Source: a virus. From it: 40,947 nt of DNA. The stretch lies in IMG/VR virus record IMGVR_UViG_3300023284_001516, positions 1 through 40,947 of that record; one strand, 5' to 3'. How positions within the stretch are numbered: position 1 is the stretch's first letter; the number at the start of each line of letters is the position of its first letter. The notes under the pieces are model-generated. The model searched no databases and had not been told where the DNA came from. It was given only the letters and a program-made list of their open reading frames with translations. A program made the translations under genes and the position numbers. This document shows positions 21,948 through 30,751 of the stretch, piece by piece.

Positions 21948-21958
21948 TCTCGTCCTCG

Positions 21959-21976
21959 ATACGGACGAAACCGTAT
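21959..21976 (+). other. Stem-loop between protease/scaffold and decoration genes
   Basis: ATACGG pairs with CCGTAT across a six-base loop in the 50-base gap. No T-run follows. It may mark a processing point between head gene messages. Confidence 0.35.
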
Positions 21977-21997
21977 ATCACGTAAAGGAGAGCAAAT

Positions 21998-22525
21998 ATG
22001 CCAAACATTGTTCGAGTAGCAGGTGTAAATGCGTCCTTGTCAATGAAGGCGCGTTCCCGTCACTGGGAATTTACTAGCGCCCGACTCGAGGACATTACAC
22101 CGACCATCTGGGATCCGTTTGCTTTGGTCGACGATGCAGCACTTCCTGGCACCGCAGTCCAGCTAACGGGAACGATCCTCATCGTCAATGCTGATGAGGC
22201 ATGGATTCTGGGAGACGTCACCCCAGGTTCCGTCTATCAACACAATGTTCGTAATGTTCTGACCTATACGACTGGATCCGAAGCAACATGGGGCAACTTT
22301 TATGAGGGATCGCTCGTTTATTACGATCGTTCATCGACGATGCCAGCCGGAGCCTTCCTCTCCCTTGCAAACCAGGATAGCGGGACCCTAGCATCACCAC
22401 GCTTCGGTGTCGTAGTCCGAGGAGCAGGAGAACCAGCTTCCGACTTCCCGAAAGGTCAAACCACAGCAGGCGTCACACACGGCGCCGCCGTCATGCAGTT
22501 CGGTGTGCTATCCAGCCTGAGCTGA
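21998..22525 (+). CDS. Head decoration-type protein
   Basis: A 175-residue, beta-rich, Gly/Ala-rich protein directly before the major capsid gene. The segment with EGSLVYYDRSSTMPAG and later PRFGVVVRG resembles DUF2190-like capsid cement proteins, small beta-tulip or beta-barrel proteins that bind the capsid surface after expansion. The start is ATG with AAAGGAG nine bases upstream. Gene order (protease, decoration, capsid) is the usual one for such phages. The family call is moderate. Confidence 0.62.
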   Translation: MPNIVRVAGVNASLSMKARSRHWEFTSARLEDITPTIWDPFALVDDAALPGTAVQLTGTILIVNADEAWILGDVTPGSVYQHNVRNVLTYTTGSEATWGNFYEGSLVYYDRSSTMPAGAFLSLANQDSGTLASPRFGVVVRGAGEPASDFPKGQTTAGVTHGAAVMQFGVLSSLS

Positions 22526-22581
22526 TTAACTGGGTGAGGCTCGACTAAGATCAGTCACCTTCTATAAAAGGAGGAACAAGC

Positions 22582-23688
22582 ATGCGACAAATTTTACAAA
22601 TGGTGCTTGAAGTCGCCCACGAGATCAACAAAGAGGCGTACGGCACCAAACCAGAAATCCTCAACACCAAGATGCTGGAGATTCGTGAAGCATACGGGGT
22701 TGTAGACCAGCTTCTGTCAACGCCCCAGCAAGTCTCCCCTCAGATCGCGCGTGAGGCGATGACCATTGCCGACTTCCCGCTCTACTTCGGCCAGGCCATC
22801 TCCCGTGCTTTCTACGCGGAGTATGCGATGAAGCCCGCATCTTACGGGGAATTCACATTTCTGGACGAAGTACCTGATTTCCGTGATGTAGACCGCCTAC
22901 GCACTGATGAGTTCGATACACTGGTACTACGTGAAGAGCTCGGACAAGCCAAAGCGGCGATCATCACCGAAACGCAGATCCAGTACAAGGTCAACGAATT
23001 TGCTCGTGGCTTCTCCATCTCGTGGAGAACGTTGGTCAATGACGACATGGGTGAGATTCGAACCTTCCCCCACAAGCTGATGAGAGCTGCACAGCGACAC
23101 GAGTGGAGTTTCATCTCGAATCTGTACGACAATGCAACATCACAGGCAGGACTAAACGCTCTAGGAACCGACTTCGGCGACTCTCTGAACATCGACGTAG
23201 CCGGCCTGAAGAGCGCTTACGAGAAGTTCCTGAACCGCACAGATGCGAAGGGCAACCCCCTCCTGGTCACTCCCCGCTTTGTGGTGACACATCCGATCCA
23301 CGAACTAACTATGCGCGAGATCCTGGCCGGCTTCGATCCTGCGGGAACGAATGCCCTAATGCCTCGCGTTACGCAGGGACTACTCCAGTGGCGTCCGGAT
23401 CCATACATCGCCACGACCACGGACTGGTACCTGTTCGCAGACCCTTCGGACATCCCAGCAGTAACGGTAGCTCGTCTCCGAGGATACCCGAGGCCAACAG
23501 TGTACCTGAAGGCCCCGGATATGGTTCCATTCTCGGGCGCTGGCTCTTTGGGAAGCCCATCCTGGCTCACAGGTGACTTCGAAAATGGCGAGATTGAGTT
23601 CATGGTCTTGAACATCATCGGTGGATGGGACGACGCGACCTTTGAAGGTGTAACAGACTTCAGAGGTATCTTTTACGCTCACGCCTAG
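22582..23688 (+). CDS. Major capsid protein
   Basis: A 368-residue protein with the layout of Mu gpT-like and related HK97-fold capsid proteins. An N-terminal helical arm (residues 1-60) comes first, then an E-loop-like beta segment (YGEFTFLDEVPDFRDVD), a WRTLVNDDMGE segment typical of the group, a P-domain helix and a C-terminal A-domain that ends in GIFYAHA. AAAGGAGG precedes the ATG at ideal distance, as expected for the most abundant virion protein. It follows the protease, scaffold and decoration functions and is followed by a strong hairpin (23728). Confidence 0.88.
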   Translation: MRQILQMVLEVAHEINKEAYGTKPEILNTKMLEIREAYGVVDQLLSTPQQVSPQIAREAMTIADFPLYFGQAISRAFYAEYAMKPASYGEFTFLDEVPDFRDVDRLRTDEFDTLVLREELGQAKAAIITETQIQYKVNEFARGFSISWRTLVNDDMGEIRTFPHKLMRAAQRHEWSFISNLYDNATSQAGLNALGTDFGDSLNIDVAGLKSAYEKFLNRTDAKGNPLLVTPRFVVTHPIHELTMREILAGFDPAGTNALMPRVTQGLLQWRPDPYIATTTDWYLFADPSDIPAVTVARLRGYPRPTVYLKAPDMVPFSGAGSLGSPSWLTGDFENGEIEFMVLNIIGGWDDATFEGVTDFRGIFYAHA

Positions 23689-23727
23689 GTCAAAATCTGA
23701 CCTGAATCGGGGAACATGCAAGAAACT

Positions 23728-23758
23728 GGGCCGGGCGACGCCTCCGGACGCCTGGCCC
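23728..23758 (+). other. Strong stem-loop after the major capsid gene
   Basis: GGGCCGGGCG (23728-23737) pairs with CGCCTGGCCC (23749-23758) through ten pairs, one a G-U, with an 11-base loop. There is no T-run, so it is not a textbook terminator. It ends 12 bases before the next ATG, which lacks a Shine-Dalgarno site, so it may block or shape translation of that gene or stabilise the capsid message. Confidence 0.55.
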
Positions 23759-23770
23759 TAGCAATCATAT

Positions 23771-24205
23771 ATGGCAGCTTCACCTAAGTTTACCTACGAT
23801 CCGGCAACGGATGTAGGCAAGATAAGGCTTCGGATCAACGACACTGATCTGACAAAGCCTGGTGCAACATCCGAGACTTATGCGAACAGGGAGGATTGGA
23901 CGGTTTTCTTCTCAGACCAAGAGATATCCTCCATGCTCGGGCAAGCAAGTAGCAGTCTTAATCTAGCCACGGCTCTCTGTTTACGAGCAATAGCCAGCTC
24001 AAAGACTCTGCTGGCAAAGTGGCAGAAGTATAAGCTCGATGACGTTGAAGTTGATCTAGGAAGGTTGGCAGACGCCATCCTGAAACAAGCGGAGTCTCTT
24101 GAAGAGCTCGAAGAGGAACAGGAAGGGCCTTTCGTTTCCATAGGCGGTCCAGACAATAGCCTCTTTGACCTGGCTGAGAGACGGTGGATAGAAGATCTCA
24201 AATAA
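23771..24205 (+). CDS. Head-tail adaptor (connector) protein
   Basis: A 144-residue helical protein. The opening DPATDVGKIRLRINDTD, the FSDQEISSML helix and the following Ala-rich helix (LATALCLRAIA) fit the adaptor proteins that attach under the portal (gp6/gp15-like). The next genes fit the order adaptor, stopper, tail completion, tail terminator. There is no ribosome site before the ATG and a strong stem-loop sits just upstream, which is unusual for this genome. The end is followed by GGAGC, the site of the next gene. Confidence 0.75.
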   Translation: MAASPKFTYDPATDVGKIRLRINDTDLTKPGATSETYANREDWTVFFSDQEISSMLGQASSSLNLATALCLRAIASSKTLLAKWQKYKLDDVEVDLGRLADAILKQAESLEELEEEQEGPFVSIGGPDNSLFDLAERRWIEDLK

Positions 24206-24214
24206 GGAGCAAAC

Positions 24215-24556
24215 ATGGCTAGAACAGCTCTGGCAGTACAACAGATTGTACGTGCGGGCCTAGATCCTGATCTCACAGAAGCCGCGAACTCTGGCGGTGA
24301 GTCTATACCTAATAATGGTGATGTGTTCGTTTACATCAGCAACGGTGGCGGTGGAAGCATCAACGTCACTTTCTTGATCCCGGGAACGATAGACCAACAG
24401 GGTATAGCTAATACTGGTCGTGTGGTCGCAGTCGGTGCTGGAATCGACATGTGGTGTGGACCTTTCCCGACGTCACAGTACAATCAGTCAGATGGTGCAC
24501 TCTACGTAGACTTCTCAGGAGTAACAACTGTCACGGTAGCGGCTATTAGGTTGTGA
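24215..24556 (+). CDS. Virion structural protein, beta-rich
   Basis: A 113-residue beta-rich, Gly-rich protein. The segments DVFVYISNGGG, NVTFLIPG and GPFPTSQYNQ resemble small structural proteins seen between connector genes in many phages. It could be a decoration or neck protein. It begins after GGAGC and ends in a GTGA overlap with the next gene. The exact position in the virion cannot be told from sequence alone. Confidence 0.68.
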   Translation: MARTALAVQQIVRAGLDPDLTEAANSGGESIPNNGDVFVYISNGGGGSINVTFLIPGTIDQQGIANTGRVVAVGAGIDMWCGPFPTSQYNQSDGALYVDFSGVTTVTVAAIRL

Positions 24557-24933
24557 GCCCTGTTAATCGGCCGTTCGATCGTCTCTTCATACAGACATGC
24601 ACTATTGAGAGACAGATCGACGAAAAAGATAAATACGGAGAAGTTGGAGGAGCTTGGGATCGAGAAGAGACAGAAGTTGAGTGCTCTTTGATCGAGATGA
24701 TGGAAAAGACTATGGCCACTGCGGATGCTTCCGGACTGGTCATAACCGACTACCATCTGATCTTGAAGCCGACAGCTAGAATAGCAGAGAACGACAGGAT
24801 AACGACCATAATCGACAAAGGTGATGAGACCGGCGCCACACTCGACCAACGGAACTTCGTGGTCAAGAGCGTTGTAGACAGACCAGTACCAGGAGTCGAA
24901 CACAAGCTATTATCGTTAGAGCTAGCTAGTTAG
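24553..24933 (+). CDS. Head closure (stopper) protein
   Basis: A 126-residue beta-barrel-type protein. The opening with FIQTCTIERQI and a later strand set around NDRITTIIDKGDE and FVVKSVVDRPVPG match the pattern of SPP1 gp16-like stoppers, which close the connector channel after packaging. The start GTG overlaps the previous TGA. Size and neighbours agree with this role. Confidence 0.7.
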   Translation: MSPVNRPFDRLFIQTCTIERQIDEKDKYGEVGGAWDREETEVECSLIEMMEKTMATADASGLVITDYHLILKPTARIAENDRITTIIDKGDETGATLDQRNFVVKSVVDRPVPGVEHKLLSLELAS

Positions 24934-24940
24934 GAGAGTA

Positions 24941-25390
24941 ATGGCCCAGTTACAGATCTACTTCACTGATGAACAGTATGATGCCTGGAAATTGGTTGCC
25001 GTAGCAACGGGGAAGGGAATTGCGGAGGCCATCGCCCTTGGAGGACTAGAGTTGAGTTCCGGCGACACTTTCATAGAGCGAGAAGCCCTCACTCTGGAAC
25101 CCAGGACGGCCCCGGATCCAGTTACTTATCAGGGTCAACAAGCGTTCAAGGAAGAAGCAGAACGAAGAGCGATAGCCGCGGATGACACTCTGTACTCTGA
25201 AGAGGATCTACAGAAGATCAACCGTGACAAGGTGATTGAGATCGGTGTGGCCAGGGGCTACGACATGCCTCTTCGTGCCTTGAAGCCTTTCGTCGTTGAA
25301 CGGTTCCTAGAACAACAAGCAGAAGGTCTGGAAGATGTTTCAACTCCGGAACCGGAAGAGGTACCGTATGATGAAGAGGACGAAGATTGA
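24941..25390 (+). CDS. Hypothetical protein with SAP/HeH-like C-terminal helices
   Basis: A 149-residue acidic protein. The N-terminal half has no recognised fold. Residues about 88-122 (YSEEDLQKINRDKV, then ARGYDMPLRALKPF) resemble the helix-extended-helix pattern of SAP/HeH domains, which in phages often occur in small proteins of the neck region. The last 20 residues are almost all acidic or Pro. It follows AGGAG and overlaps the next gene through a TTGA junction. Function unknown; a neck or assembly role is inferred from position. Confidence 0.6.
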   Translation: MAQLQIYFTDEQYDAWKLVAVATGKGIAEAIALGGLELSSGDTFIEREALTLEPRTAPDPVTYQGQQAFKEEAERRAIAADDTLYSEEDLQKINRDKVIEIGVARGYDMPLRALKPFVVERFLEQQAEGLEDVSTPEPEEVPYDEEDED

Positions 25391-25809
25391 CTTTCACTCT
25401 TGAATGGAGAGGTGAGTCCGTAACCGAAGAAGCTAAGGAAGGCATTGAAGAAGGTATGATTGACTTCCTAGGAAAGGTCGAGGACAACTGCAAGCAGTTC
25501 CTCTATCCTGGTCACGGGTTCGATACAGGATCACTTCAACGCTCTATTCATGTCGACGAGCCGAGCTATAACTGGTTCGCAGACCATGTAGATCCGAGCT
25601 TCGGATCTCCTGAGAGGGGTGGGTTCCCGAAAGGGATCTGGGAAGCAGATCTATTCCGAGCAGTTCTGGGGTCCGGTCAGGATTACGCTATTTATTTACA
25701 TCAGGGAACATCCCGGATGGATGCAGTACCGTTTCTAGTAATACCGTATGAGCAGACACTACCTCAATTATCAAAGACCATCGAGGCACACGCACCACGG
25801 TTCACTTAG
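25387..25809 (+). CDS. Tail completion/neck protein, HK97 gp10-like
   Basis: A 140-residue protein that fits the HK97 gp10 family: an N-terminal helix, a FDTGSLQRSI strand and the signature-like DYAIYLHQGTSRMDAVPFLVIP near the C-terminus (YAxYxxxGTxxxxAxPFL). These proteins join the tail to the head connector. The TTG start overlaps the previous stop, and the next gene starts directly after this one. The call rests on motif and order. Confidence 0.75.
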   Translation: MTFTLEWRGESVTEEAKEGIEEGMIDFLGKVEDNCKQFLYPGHGFDTGSLQRSIHVDEPSYNWFADHVDPSFGSPERGGFPKGIWEADLFRAVLGSGQDYAIYLHQGTSRMDAVPFLVIPYEQTLPQLSKTIEAHAPRFT

Positions 25810-26241
25810 ATGATCGATGTCAATGAAGCCATTATTAGTTACTTTGCCTCGGACCCGACAATACAACAGCAAGTAGACGATCGAGTCTCTGTAAGGCAAC
25901 AGTTTGGGAAGTCGATGTCATGGGGCGAGCCACCTGCGAAGGCTCTTACCGTAAGAATAGATGGCGGAACACCGGACATCTATATTCAGAATCAGGATCT
26001 CCGTCTTGAGATACGCTGCTATGGGGCGAGCTATATTGAGTGTGGAGAAGTTTGGAGAGTCTTCGCAGATCTCGTCAGAAACACCGAGAGAAAAACAGTA
26101 ACGTTAGAAGATTCGACAGTAGCGCTGATACACTTCATGATCGCTCTGACAGGGCCAGTGCAGCTGTACGACACAGATCTAGAATCGCCTTTTATCCTGA
26201 CGTTTGTCCGAGCTTTCGTCGACGAACGCGTAGTACCATAA
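25810..26241 (+). CDS. Tail terminator protein
   Basis: A 143-residue alpha/beta protein at the position of the tail terminator, between the gp10-like and tail tube genes. It opens with an ISYFASDPTI helix and has a central strand pair (ALTVRIDGG, LRLEIRCYG) as in gpU/gp17/DUF3168-type proteins, which cap the tail tube and bind the connector. There is no gap after the previous stop, and the ribosome site is weak. Confidence 0.65.
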   Translation: MIDVNEAIISYFASDPTIQQQVDDRVSVRQQFGKSMSWGEPPAKALTVRIDGGTPDIYIQNQDLRLEIRCYGASYIECGEVWRVFADLVRNTERKTVTLEDSTVALIHFMIALTGPVQLYDTDLESPFILTFVRAFVDERVVP

Positions 26242-26251
26242 GGAGTAGCCA

Positions 26252-26830
26252 ATGGCAGGTCAAATACCGCACAATCAGTTAGCAGGAATCCCTCTGACCG
26301 TATTTCTGGCTCCTGTCGGCGAAGCTGTACCAGCCGTCGATGTGACGCCGGCCGGTAACTGGGCCGTCTTCGGGCCAACTACTGGTGATCAGACATGGGC
26401 TTTCGAAGGCGGAGTGGAAACCTTCATGGACAACGATAGCGAAGGTCCAGTGAAGGCAGTCCGCCCAGAAGAGTTCATTAGAGGAACGTTTACCGTAGTC
26501 AATGCTACGCTGGAGGCTTTAGCTCAGCACTTGAATGCTTCCGGTGATGTTGTCTCGGCAACAGGTCCGCCAGCTATATCGACACTCCCGTTAATTCGTG
26601 GGAGACATCCGACTGAATATGCAGGGCTCTTTAAGGGACTGTTAGCTAGCCCCTATGGTGCTTTTCCTGCACAACTGGTCATTCCGAGGTTCATCTTTGA
26701 GTCAGAGCCGGAGCTCGTGTTCTCGAAGGAAGGCAGAGTAGAGCATGAGTGCGTGGCACTAGCTTTGATGGACCCAGGTACAGCAACAGCCAACCAGAAG
26801 ATGGGATTCTTGGTAGCACAAACAGCATAG
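26252..26830 (+). CDS. Major tail (tube) protein
   Basis: A 192-residue beta-rich protein with a central FEGGVETFMDNDSEGPVKAV region and later strands typical of tail tube subunits. It sits directly between tail terminator and tail chaperone genes, the usual place. GGAGT precedes the ATG with six bases between. Such subunits stack as hexamers along the tape measure to make the tail. No extra C-terminal Ig domain is present. Confidence 0.78.
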   Translation: MAGQIPHNQLAGIPLTVFLAPVGEAVPAVDVTPAGNWAVFGPTTGDQTWAFEGGVETFMDNDSEGPVKAVRPEEFIRGTFTVVNATLEALAQHLNASGDVVSATGPPAISTLPLIRGRHPTEYAGLFKGLLASPYGAFPAQLVIPRFIFESEPELVFSKEGRVEHECVALALMDPGTATANQKMGFLVAQTA

Positions 26831-26851
26831 CCGAATAAGTGAGGTAATGCC

Positions 26852-27247
26852 GTGACAATGAATTTGGATTTCACGGATCTCTTCCCCGAGGAGATAGATA
26901 CCTTCACTTTGTCAGACGGGAAAGAAATCACGTTCCTGAACCCGGAGGATTTCGACGCGGAAACTTTTGCTATCGTTTCCAAGGCCGAGGCCGAGTTTAA
27001 AAAGGCTCTCAAGGCTTTAGGAGACAACCCTCACGACGTACAGTCTGCGAGGAAGATGGAGGTCACAGCCACGATCTTCGTCAAAGTCATTCTGCCAGAT
27101 ATGCCCGAGGAAGCTCTGGATCGGTTGAATCTTGCCCGAAAGGCAAAGATCATCGAGTGGTGGAATGAAAGACACCGCTTGGATGAGGAAGGTACCTCGG
27201 GGGAAGTGGTAGAGGACGAGCAAGAGCGAGAGAAAGCCCCGGCATAA
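26852..27247 (+). CDS. Tail assembly chaperone, first frame (gpG-like)
   Basis: A 131-residue protein before the tape measure gene, in the position of lambda gpG. It opens with strands around FTLSDGKEITFLNPEDFD, then a long charged helix and a Glu-rich tail. The GTG start follows GAGG by nine bases. A second frame (27202-27570) is open in the -1 register and likely gives a longer gpGT-like form by frameshifting. These chaperones coat the tape measure during tail assembly and are not in the final virion. Confidence 0.75.
   Translation: MTMNLDFTDLFPEEIDTFTLSDGKEITFLNPEDFDAETFAIVSKAEAEFKKALKALGDNPHDVQSARKMEVTATIFVKVILPDMPEEALDRLNLARKAKIIEWWNERHRLDEEGTSGEVVEDEQEREKAPA
27199..27205 (+). promoter_or_regulatory. 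Candidate -1 frameshift site
   Basis: G-GGG-GAA, part of a run of five G, lies near the end of the first chaperone frame, 13 bases after the last in-frame stop of the second frame. Slipping back one base here would join the frames. It is not a perfect XXXYYYZ heptamer, so the exact site is uncertain. Confidence 0.4.
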
Positions 27248-27570
27248 CGCTTTCTCGGCTCGTCCGCTTCTATCACTTGAGCCCCAGAGAAGTACTTACA
27301 ACCCCGTACCGCATCCTTAGGGAACTGGTAGACTCTCTACCTGGTCTTCAAGCGGAGGAAGCTTTGTTGGAAGCTACGATCGTCCAACTTCCCCACATGA
27401 AGAAAGGACCACGGGAGAAGTTCATCAGCTCCATGCGGGCTGCTCGTCCACGTCTGAAGTTCGAACCTCCTACTTATGAGGTGGAGGAAGAGGACCCAGA
27501 CAAATTTGAGAAGTGGGCGAATAGCAGGGGCATTTATGTCGTTAGGAAGGATCAGTCATCGCATCACTAG
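27202..27570 (+). CDS. Tail assembly chaperone, second frame (T-like extension)
   Basis: The frame is open from 27187 to 27570 and has no ribosome site or good start; the first ordinary start is TTG 27277 in the middle of a protein-like stretch (LSRLVRFYHLSPREVL). This is the pattern of the T extension of tail chaperones, read only after a -1 frameshift from the 26852 gene. The last part is helical and acidic. If it is instead an independent gene, it would be 97 residues from TTG 27277. The end overlaps the upstream open part of the tape measure frame. Confidence 0.65.
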   Translation, partial: GSGRGRARARESPGITLSRLVRFYHLSPREVLTTPYRILRELVDSLPGLQAEEALLEATIVQLPHMKKGPREKFISSMRAARPRLKFEPPTYEVEEEDPDKFEKWANSRGIYVVRKDQSSHH

Positions 27571-27638
27571 GTGAGGCCACTCTAGAGACTCGCGCAGACC
27601 TCTCACAACTGCGTAAGGATCTCGATAAAGGCGAACGA

Positions 27639-29846
27639 ATGGCCCGAAATAGTTTCGACAATATGGGCAGCTCGTTTGCGAGCTTCGGAGCTACCGTTGC
27701 CAAGGTTTCTCTTGCAGCTGTTCTTGCCATAGGCTTGATTACTGCCGCCACTGGCGCTCTGGCCATCAAGATGGGCGAAAAAGCCGTAACCGAGGCTTTG
27801 TCTCTCGAAGATGCCTTCACTGGTGTCCTTAAAACAACCAAGTCCCTCGGTACTGGCTTCTTTGATCTCAGTGAACAGGGTGAAGAAGTCCTTCAAGGCT
27901 TCCGAGACTTGGCGAAGGAAACACCAATCGCTGTTGAGGAACTCATGCGGATTGGTGAACTCGGTGGTCAATTAGGCATCGCCGAAGACGACCTCCTTAA
28001 TTTTACAGAAATAATATCACAACTTAGTGTAACCACTGACCTCTCGGTCGATTCTGCAGCACTAGCCCTGGCCCGATTTGCGAACGTCATGCAAACAAGC
28101 GGTGATGACTTCAGAGCGGTTGGTGATGTCATTGTGGCGCTCGGCAACAACACTGCCACTACTGAATCAGAGATCACACGCTTCGGTGAACGTATCGCTG
28201 CTTCGGGTGCTATTGCAGGTCTGGCAGAAGCCGATGTCCTTGCGATCGGCGCCGCACTCTCCTCAGTGGGTGTAAGAGCAGAACGTGGTGGTACAGCCGT
28301 ACAGAAGTCATTGCTATCGATGGTTCAGGCGGTAGCTGAAGGCGGCGAAGACCTGGAAATCTTCGCAGAGATAACAGGAAAGACGGCAGAGGGGTTTGCT
28401 GAGCTCTTCCGTGACGATGCAGGACAGGCCTTTGAGGAGTTCATCCTTGGTCTGGGTAAAGACACAGAAAAAGCTATCGGGTTCCTCGACGATCTCGGAC
28501 TTGGTAACGAGCGCACTAAACAGTCCATGCTCTCACTGGCCGGAGCAGGTCCGCTCATCACGGAAACCATGGATTTAGCTAATCAGGCCTGGGAAGACAA
28601 CAACGCTCTCCAGACCGAGGCAAATCTCCGCTTTGGCACCACGTCATCTCAGATGGAGATCTTTAAGAACATCGTTCGGGATCTTTGGCAAGAGATCGGT
28701 ATCCAACTTCTACCGATCGTACAAGATGTCATCAAGGAACTGAAACCCTGGATAGACCAACTCTCCAAGGACCTTCCTGAAGCCTTTAACAGACACATCT
28801 TACCGGCCCTTGAAAAGTTTGTACCCTGGCTGAAGGACTTCATACCTCAGGCCATCACGACGTTGACTAACGTCTGGAACAACCTTCTGAAACCGGCCTT
28901 CCAGTGGTTCATGGACAACAAAGAGGTTATCATTGGAGCTTTTGTGGCTCTAGGGGCAGTACTCGCCTCAGCGGTTATAGTGAGTGGAATACTAGCGATT
29001 GCGGCGGCTATTAATCCTGTTGGCATAGTTATCGGCCTGATAGTCGGGGCAATTACTTTACTCGGAGCTGCTTGGGCAGGTAACTGGGGAGGCATTCGTG
29101 ACTTCTTCGATGCTGTCTGGGAAAATCAACTGAAACCGGCGTTCGAGACAATGAAGGAGATATTACAGGTTGTTATCCCAGCTGCCCTTCAGTTTTTGAC
29201 CGATGTCTGGAATAATGTTCTCTTTCCTGCTGTTAAAGTCGTGATCGGATGGTTTAGAGATGTCGTTTTTCCTATTCTAGGAGGCATAGCCGATGTGATT
29301 ACAGCGGTTTTGTCTGTGGCTTTGACTGTTATGGCAGGTATCTGGCAGAACATACTACAGCCAGCCATCAAGGGAGTCGTTGACTTTCTCGAAGCCCACC
29401 TCATGCCTATATTCGAAACTGTATCCGAGTTTGTCGGTGATACGCTCGGTCCTATTTTAGAGTGGCTTAACGAAAACATAATTCAGCCCTTGATCACCGG
29501 AGTCGGCGGCATCGTCGACGCTGTTAAGTCTTTGGTCGACTGGCTCGGCGATCTGGCAGACACGATCCGGAGCATTAAGCTACCTTCTTGGATGACTCCA
29601 GGCTCTCCAACACCGCTCGAGATGGGTATACGAGGCATCACTGCCGCCATGGGTGATCTGTCAAATATGGCACTTCCTGCCTTTAGGGCGGAGCTGGATT
29701 TCGCAGGTCGAGGTGGTGGTGTCTCTCGCAGGACTGAAGAAGTACACAATCACTGGGAGTTAAGAACAGTACTCCCAGATGTTGGAGACATTCCTCTCCG
29801 TGACTGGATACGGATCCAGCGCACCCTGAATGCGAGTGCGGCATAG
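27639..29846 (+). CDS. Tail tape measure protein
   Basis: A 735-residue protein. An N-terminal hydrophobic segment (residues 20-45) is followed by the conserved TP901-1-type core: KETPIAVEELMRIGELGGQ, DLSVDSAALALARFANVM and GVRAERGGTAVQKSL. A second hydrophobic block spans about 425-480, and Trp-Pro helix repeats fill the rest. It sets tail length and is ejected with DNA; the length suggests a tail of roughly 110 nm by the usual rule of about 1.5 Angstrom per residue. ATG 27639 has AAAGG seven bases upstream. The frame is open back to 27546 with family-like residues (ASLGEATLETRADLSQL), and AGGAAGGA precedes an ATC at 27558, so the true start may be earlier. Confidence 0.9.
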   Translation: MARNSFDNMGSSFASFGATVAKVSLAAVLAIGLITAATGALAIKMGEKAVTEALSLEDAFTGVLKTTKSLGTGFFDLSEQGEEVLQGFRDLAKETPIAVEELMRIGELGGQLGIAEDDLLNFTEIISQLSVTTDLSVDSAALALARFANVMQTSGDDFRAVGDVIVALGNNTATTESEITRFGERIAASGAIAGLAEADVLAIGAALSSVGVRAERGGTAVQKSLLSMVQAVAEGGEDLEIFAEITGKTAEGFAELFRDDAGQAFEEFILGLGKDTEKAIGFLDDLGLGNERTKQSMLSLAGAGPLITETMDLANQAWEDNNALQTEANLRFGTTSSQMEIFKNIVRDLWQEIGIQLLPIVQDVIKELKPWIDQLSKDLPEAFNRHILPALEKFVPWLKDFIPQAITTLTNVWNNLLKPAFQWFMDNKEVIIGAFVALGAVLASAVIVSGILAIAAAINPVGIVIGLIVGAITLLGAAWAGNWGGIRDFFDAVWENQLKPAFETMKEILQVVIPAALQFLTDVWNNVLFPAVKVVIGWFRDVVFPILGGIADVITAVLSVALTVMAGIWQNILQPAIKGVVDFLEAHLMPIFETVSEFVGDTLGPILEWLNENIIQPLITGVGGIVDAVKSLVDWLGDLADTIRSIKLPSWMTPGSPTPLEMGIRGITAAMGDLSNMALPAFRAELDFAGRGGGVSRRTEEVHNHWELRTVLPDVGDIPLRDWIRIQRTLNASAA

Positions 29847-30742
29847 TGGCGCTAACTAAGACCGAGATTGTTGTCGGAGGCATCACCTATGATGTGTCGG
29901 ATCGAGTCGATTTCCTACACTTGTCCGACGAGGGCCATGGTATGGCCCCTTCACAGAGAAAATTTGTATCGGGACCCAATCAAGACGGTGTAACAGATGT
30001 GGGCTTTCAACTCCGACCTCGCATCATAGCAGTGGAGATTGGAGCATTTGCGGATAATCCTACAGAGCACTATACTTTCCGTGATAAGCTCCTAAGAATA
30101 TTCGTGCCACAGGAGAAATCCTTACTTTATCGCCGAACTTTACCGGATGGAAAAGTTCGTCAGCTGGACTGTCACTATGCAGGTGAGTTAAATTTTGGAT
30201 CAAGGGGACACCGGGGTGATGCTATGATCGACATCGTAGCACTCAAGGCCTCAGACCCAACTTGGTGGGAACCCACTCTCCGTACCTTTACCGCAGGTCC
30301 AAGTGGTACAGGCGAACTCGGCTTTCCTATAGGGTTTCCGATCAAGTTCTCCTCGTCTATTGTAAACGAGGGTATAGCCATTATATACATGGGTAGTTGG
30401 AAGGCCTATCCAACGATCAAGTTAACCGGGCCAATGACCAACCCAATAATCACCAACAATGAAATCGTGCAGTCGATCAAGCTTTTAACAACGATCGCCT
30501 CTGGTGTCATAGTGACGATAGAACTAACACCGGGGTCAAAGCGGATCTTCGACGATGCGGTACCATCAAACAATCTCATAGGAACTCTCTCGACCGACTC
30601 AGATCTATCAACGTTCCATGTAGCAGCTCCGATCGATGGCACTCTGAATCGAACCAATAACTTTCAACTCTCGGCGGGAGGCATGACGCCAGGGACCTCG
30701 GAGATCTCGATCGAGTTTTTCAACCGCTATGTTGGAATCTAG
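29846..30742 (+). CDS. Distal tail protein (Dit-like)
   Basis: A 298-residue protein after the tape measure gene. The N-terminal half has the Dit pattern: QDGVTDVGFQLRPRIIAVEI, FRDKLLRIF and LPDGKVRQLDCHY. The C-terminal half is beta-rich, like the galectin-type domain of Dit proteins. Dit forms a hexameric hub joining tail tube and baseplate. The GTG start overlaps the previous TAG. Confidence 0.82.
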   Translation: MALTKTEIVVGGITYDVSDRVDFLHLSDEGHGMAPSQRKFVSGPNQDGVTDVGFQLRPRIIAVEIGAFADNPTEHYTFRDKLLRIFVPQEKSLLYRRTLPDGKVRQLDCHYAGELNFGSRGHRGDAMIDIVALKASDPTWWEPTLRTFTAGPSGTGELGFPIGFPIKFSSSIVNEGIAIIYMGSWKAYPTIKLTGPMTNPIITNNEIVQSIKLLTTIASGVIVTIELTPGSKRIFDDAVPSNNLIGTLSTDSDLSTFHVAAPIDGTLNRTNNFQLSAGGMTPGTSEISIEFFNRYVGI

Positions 30743-30751
30743 GAGCAACTC

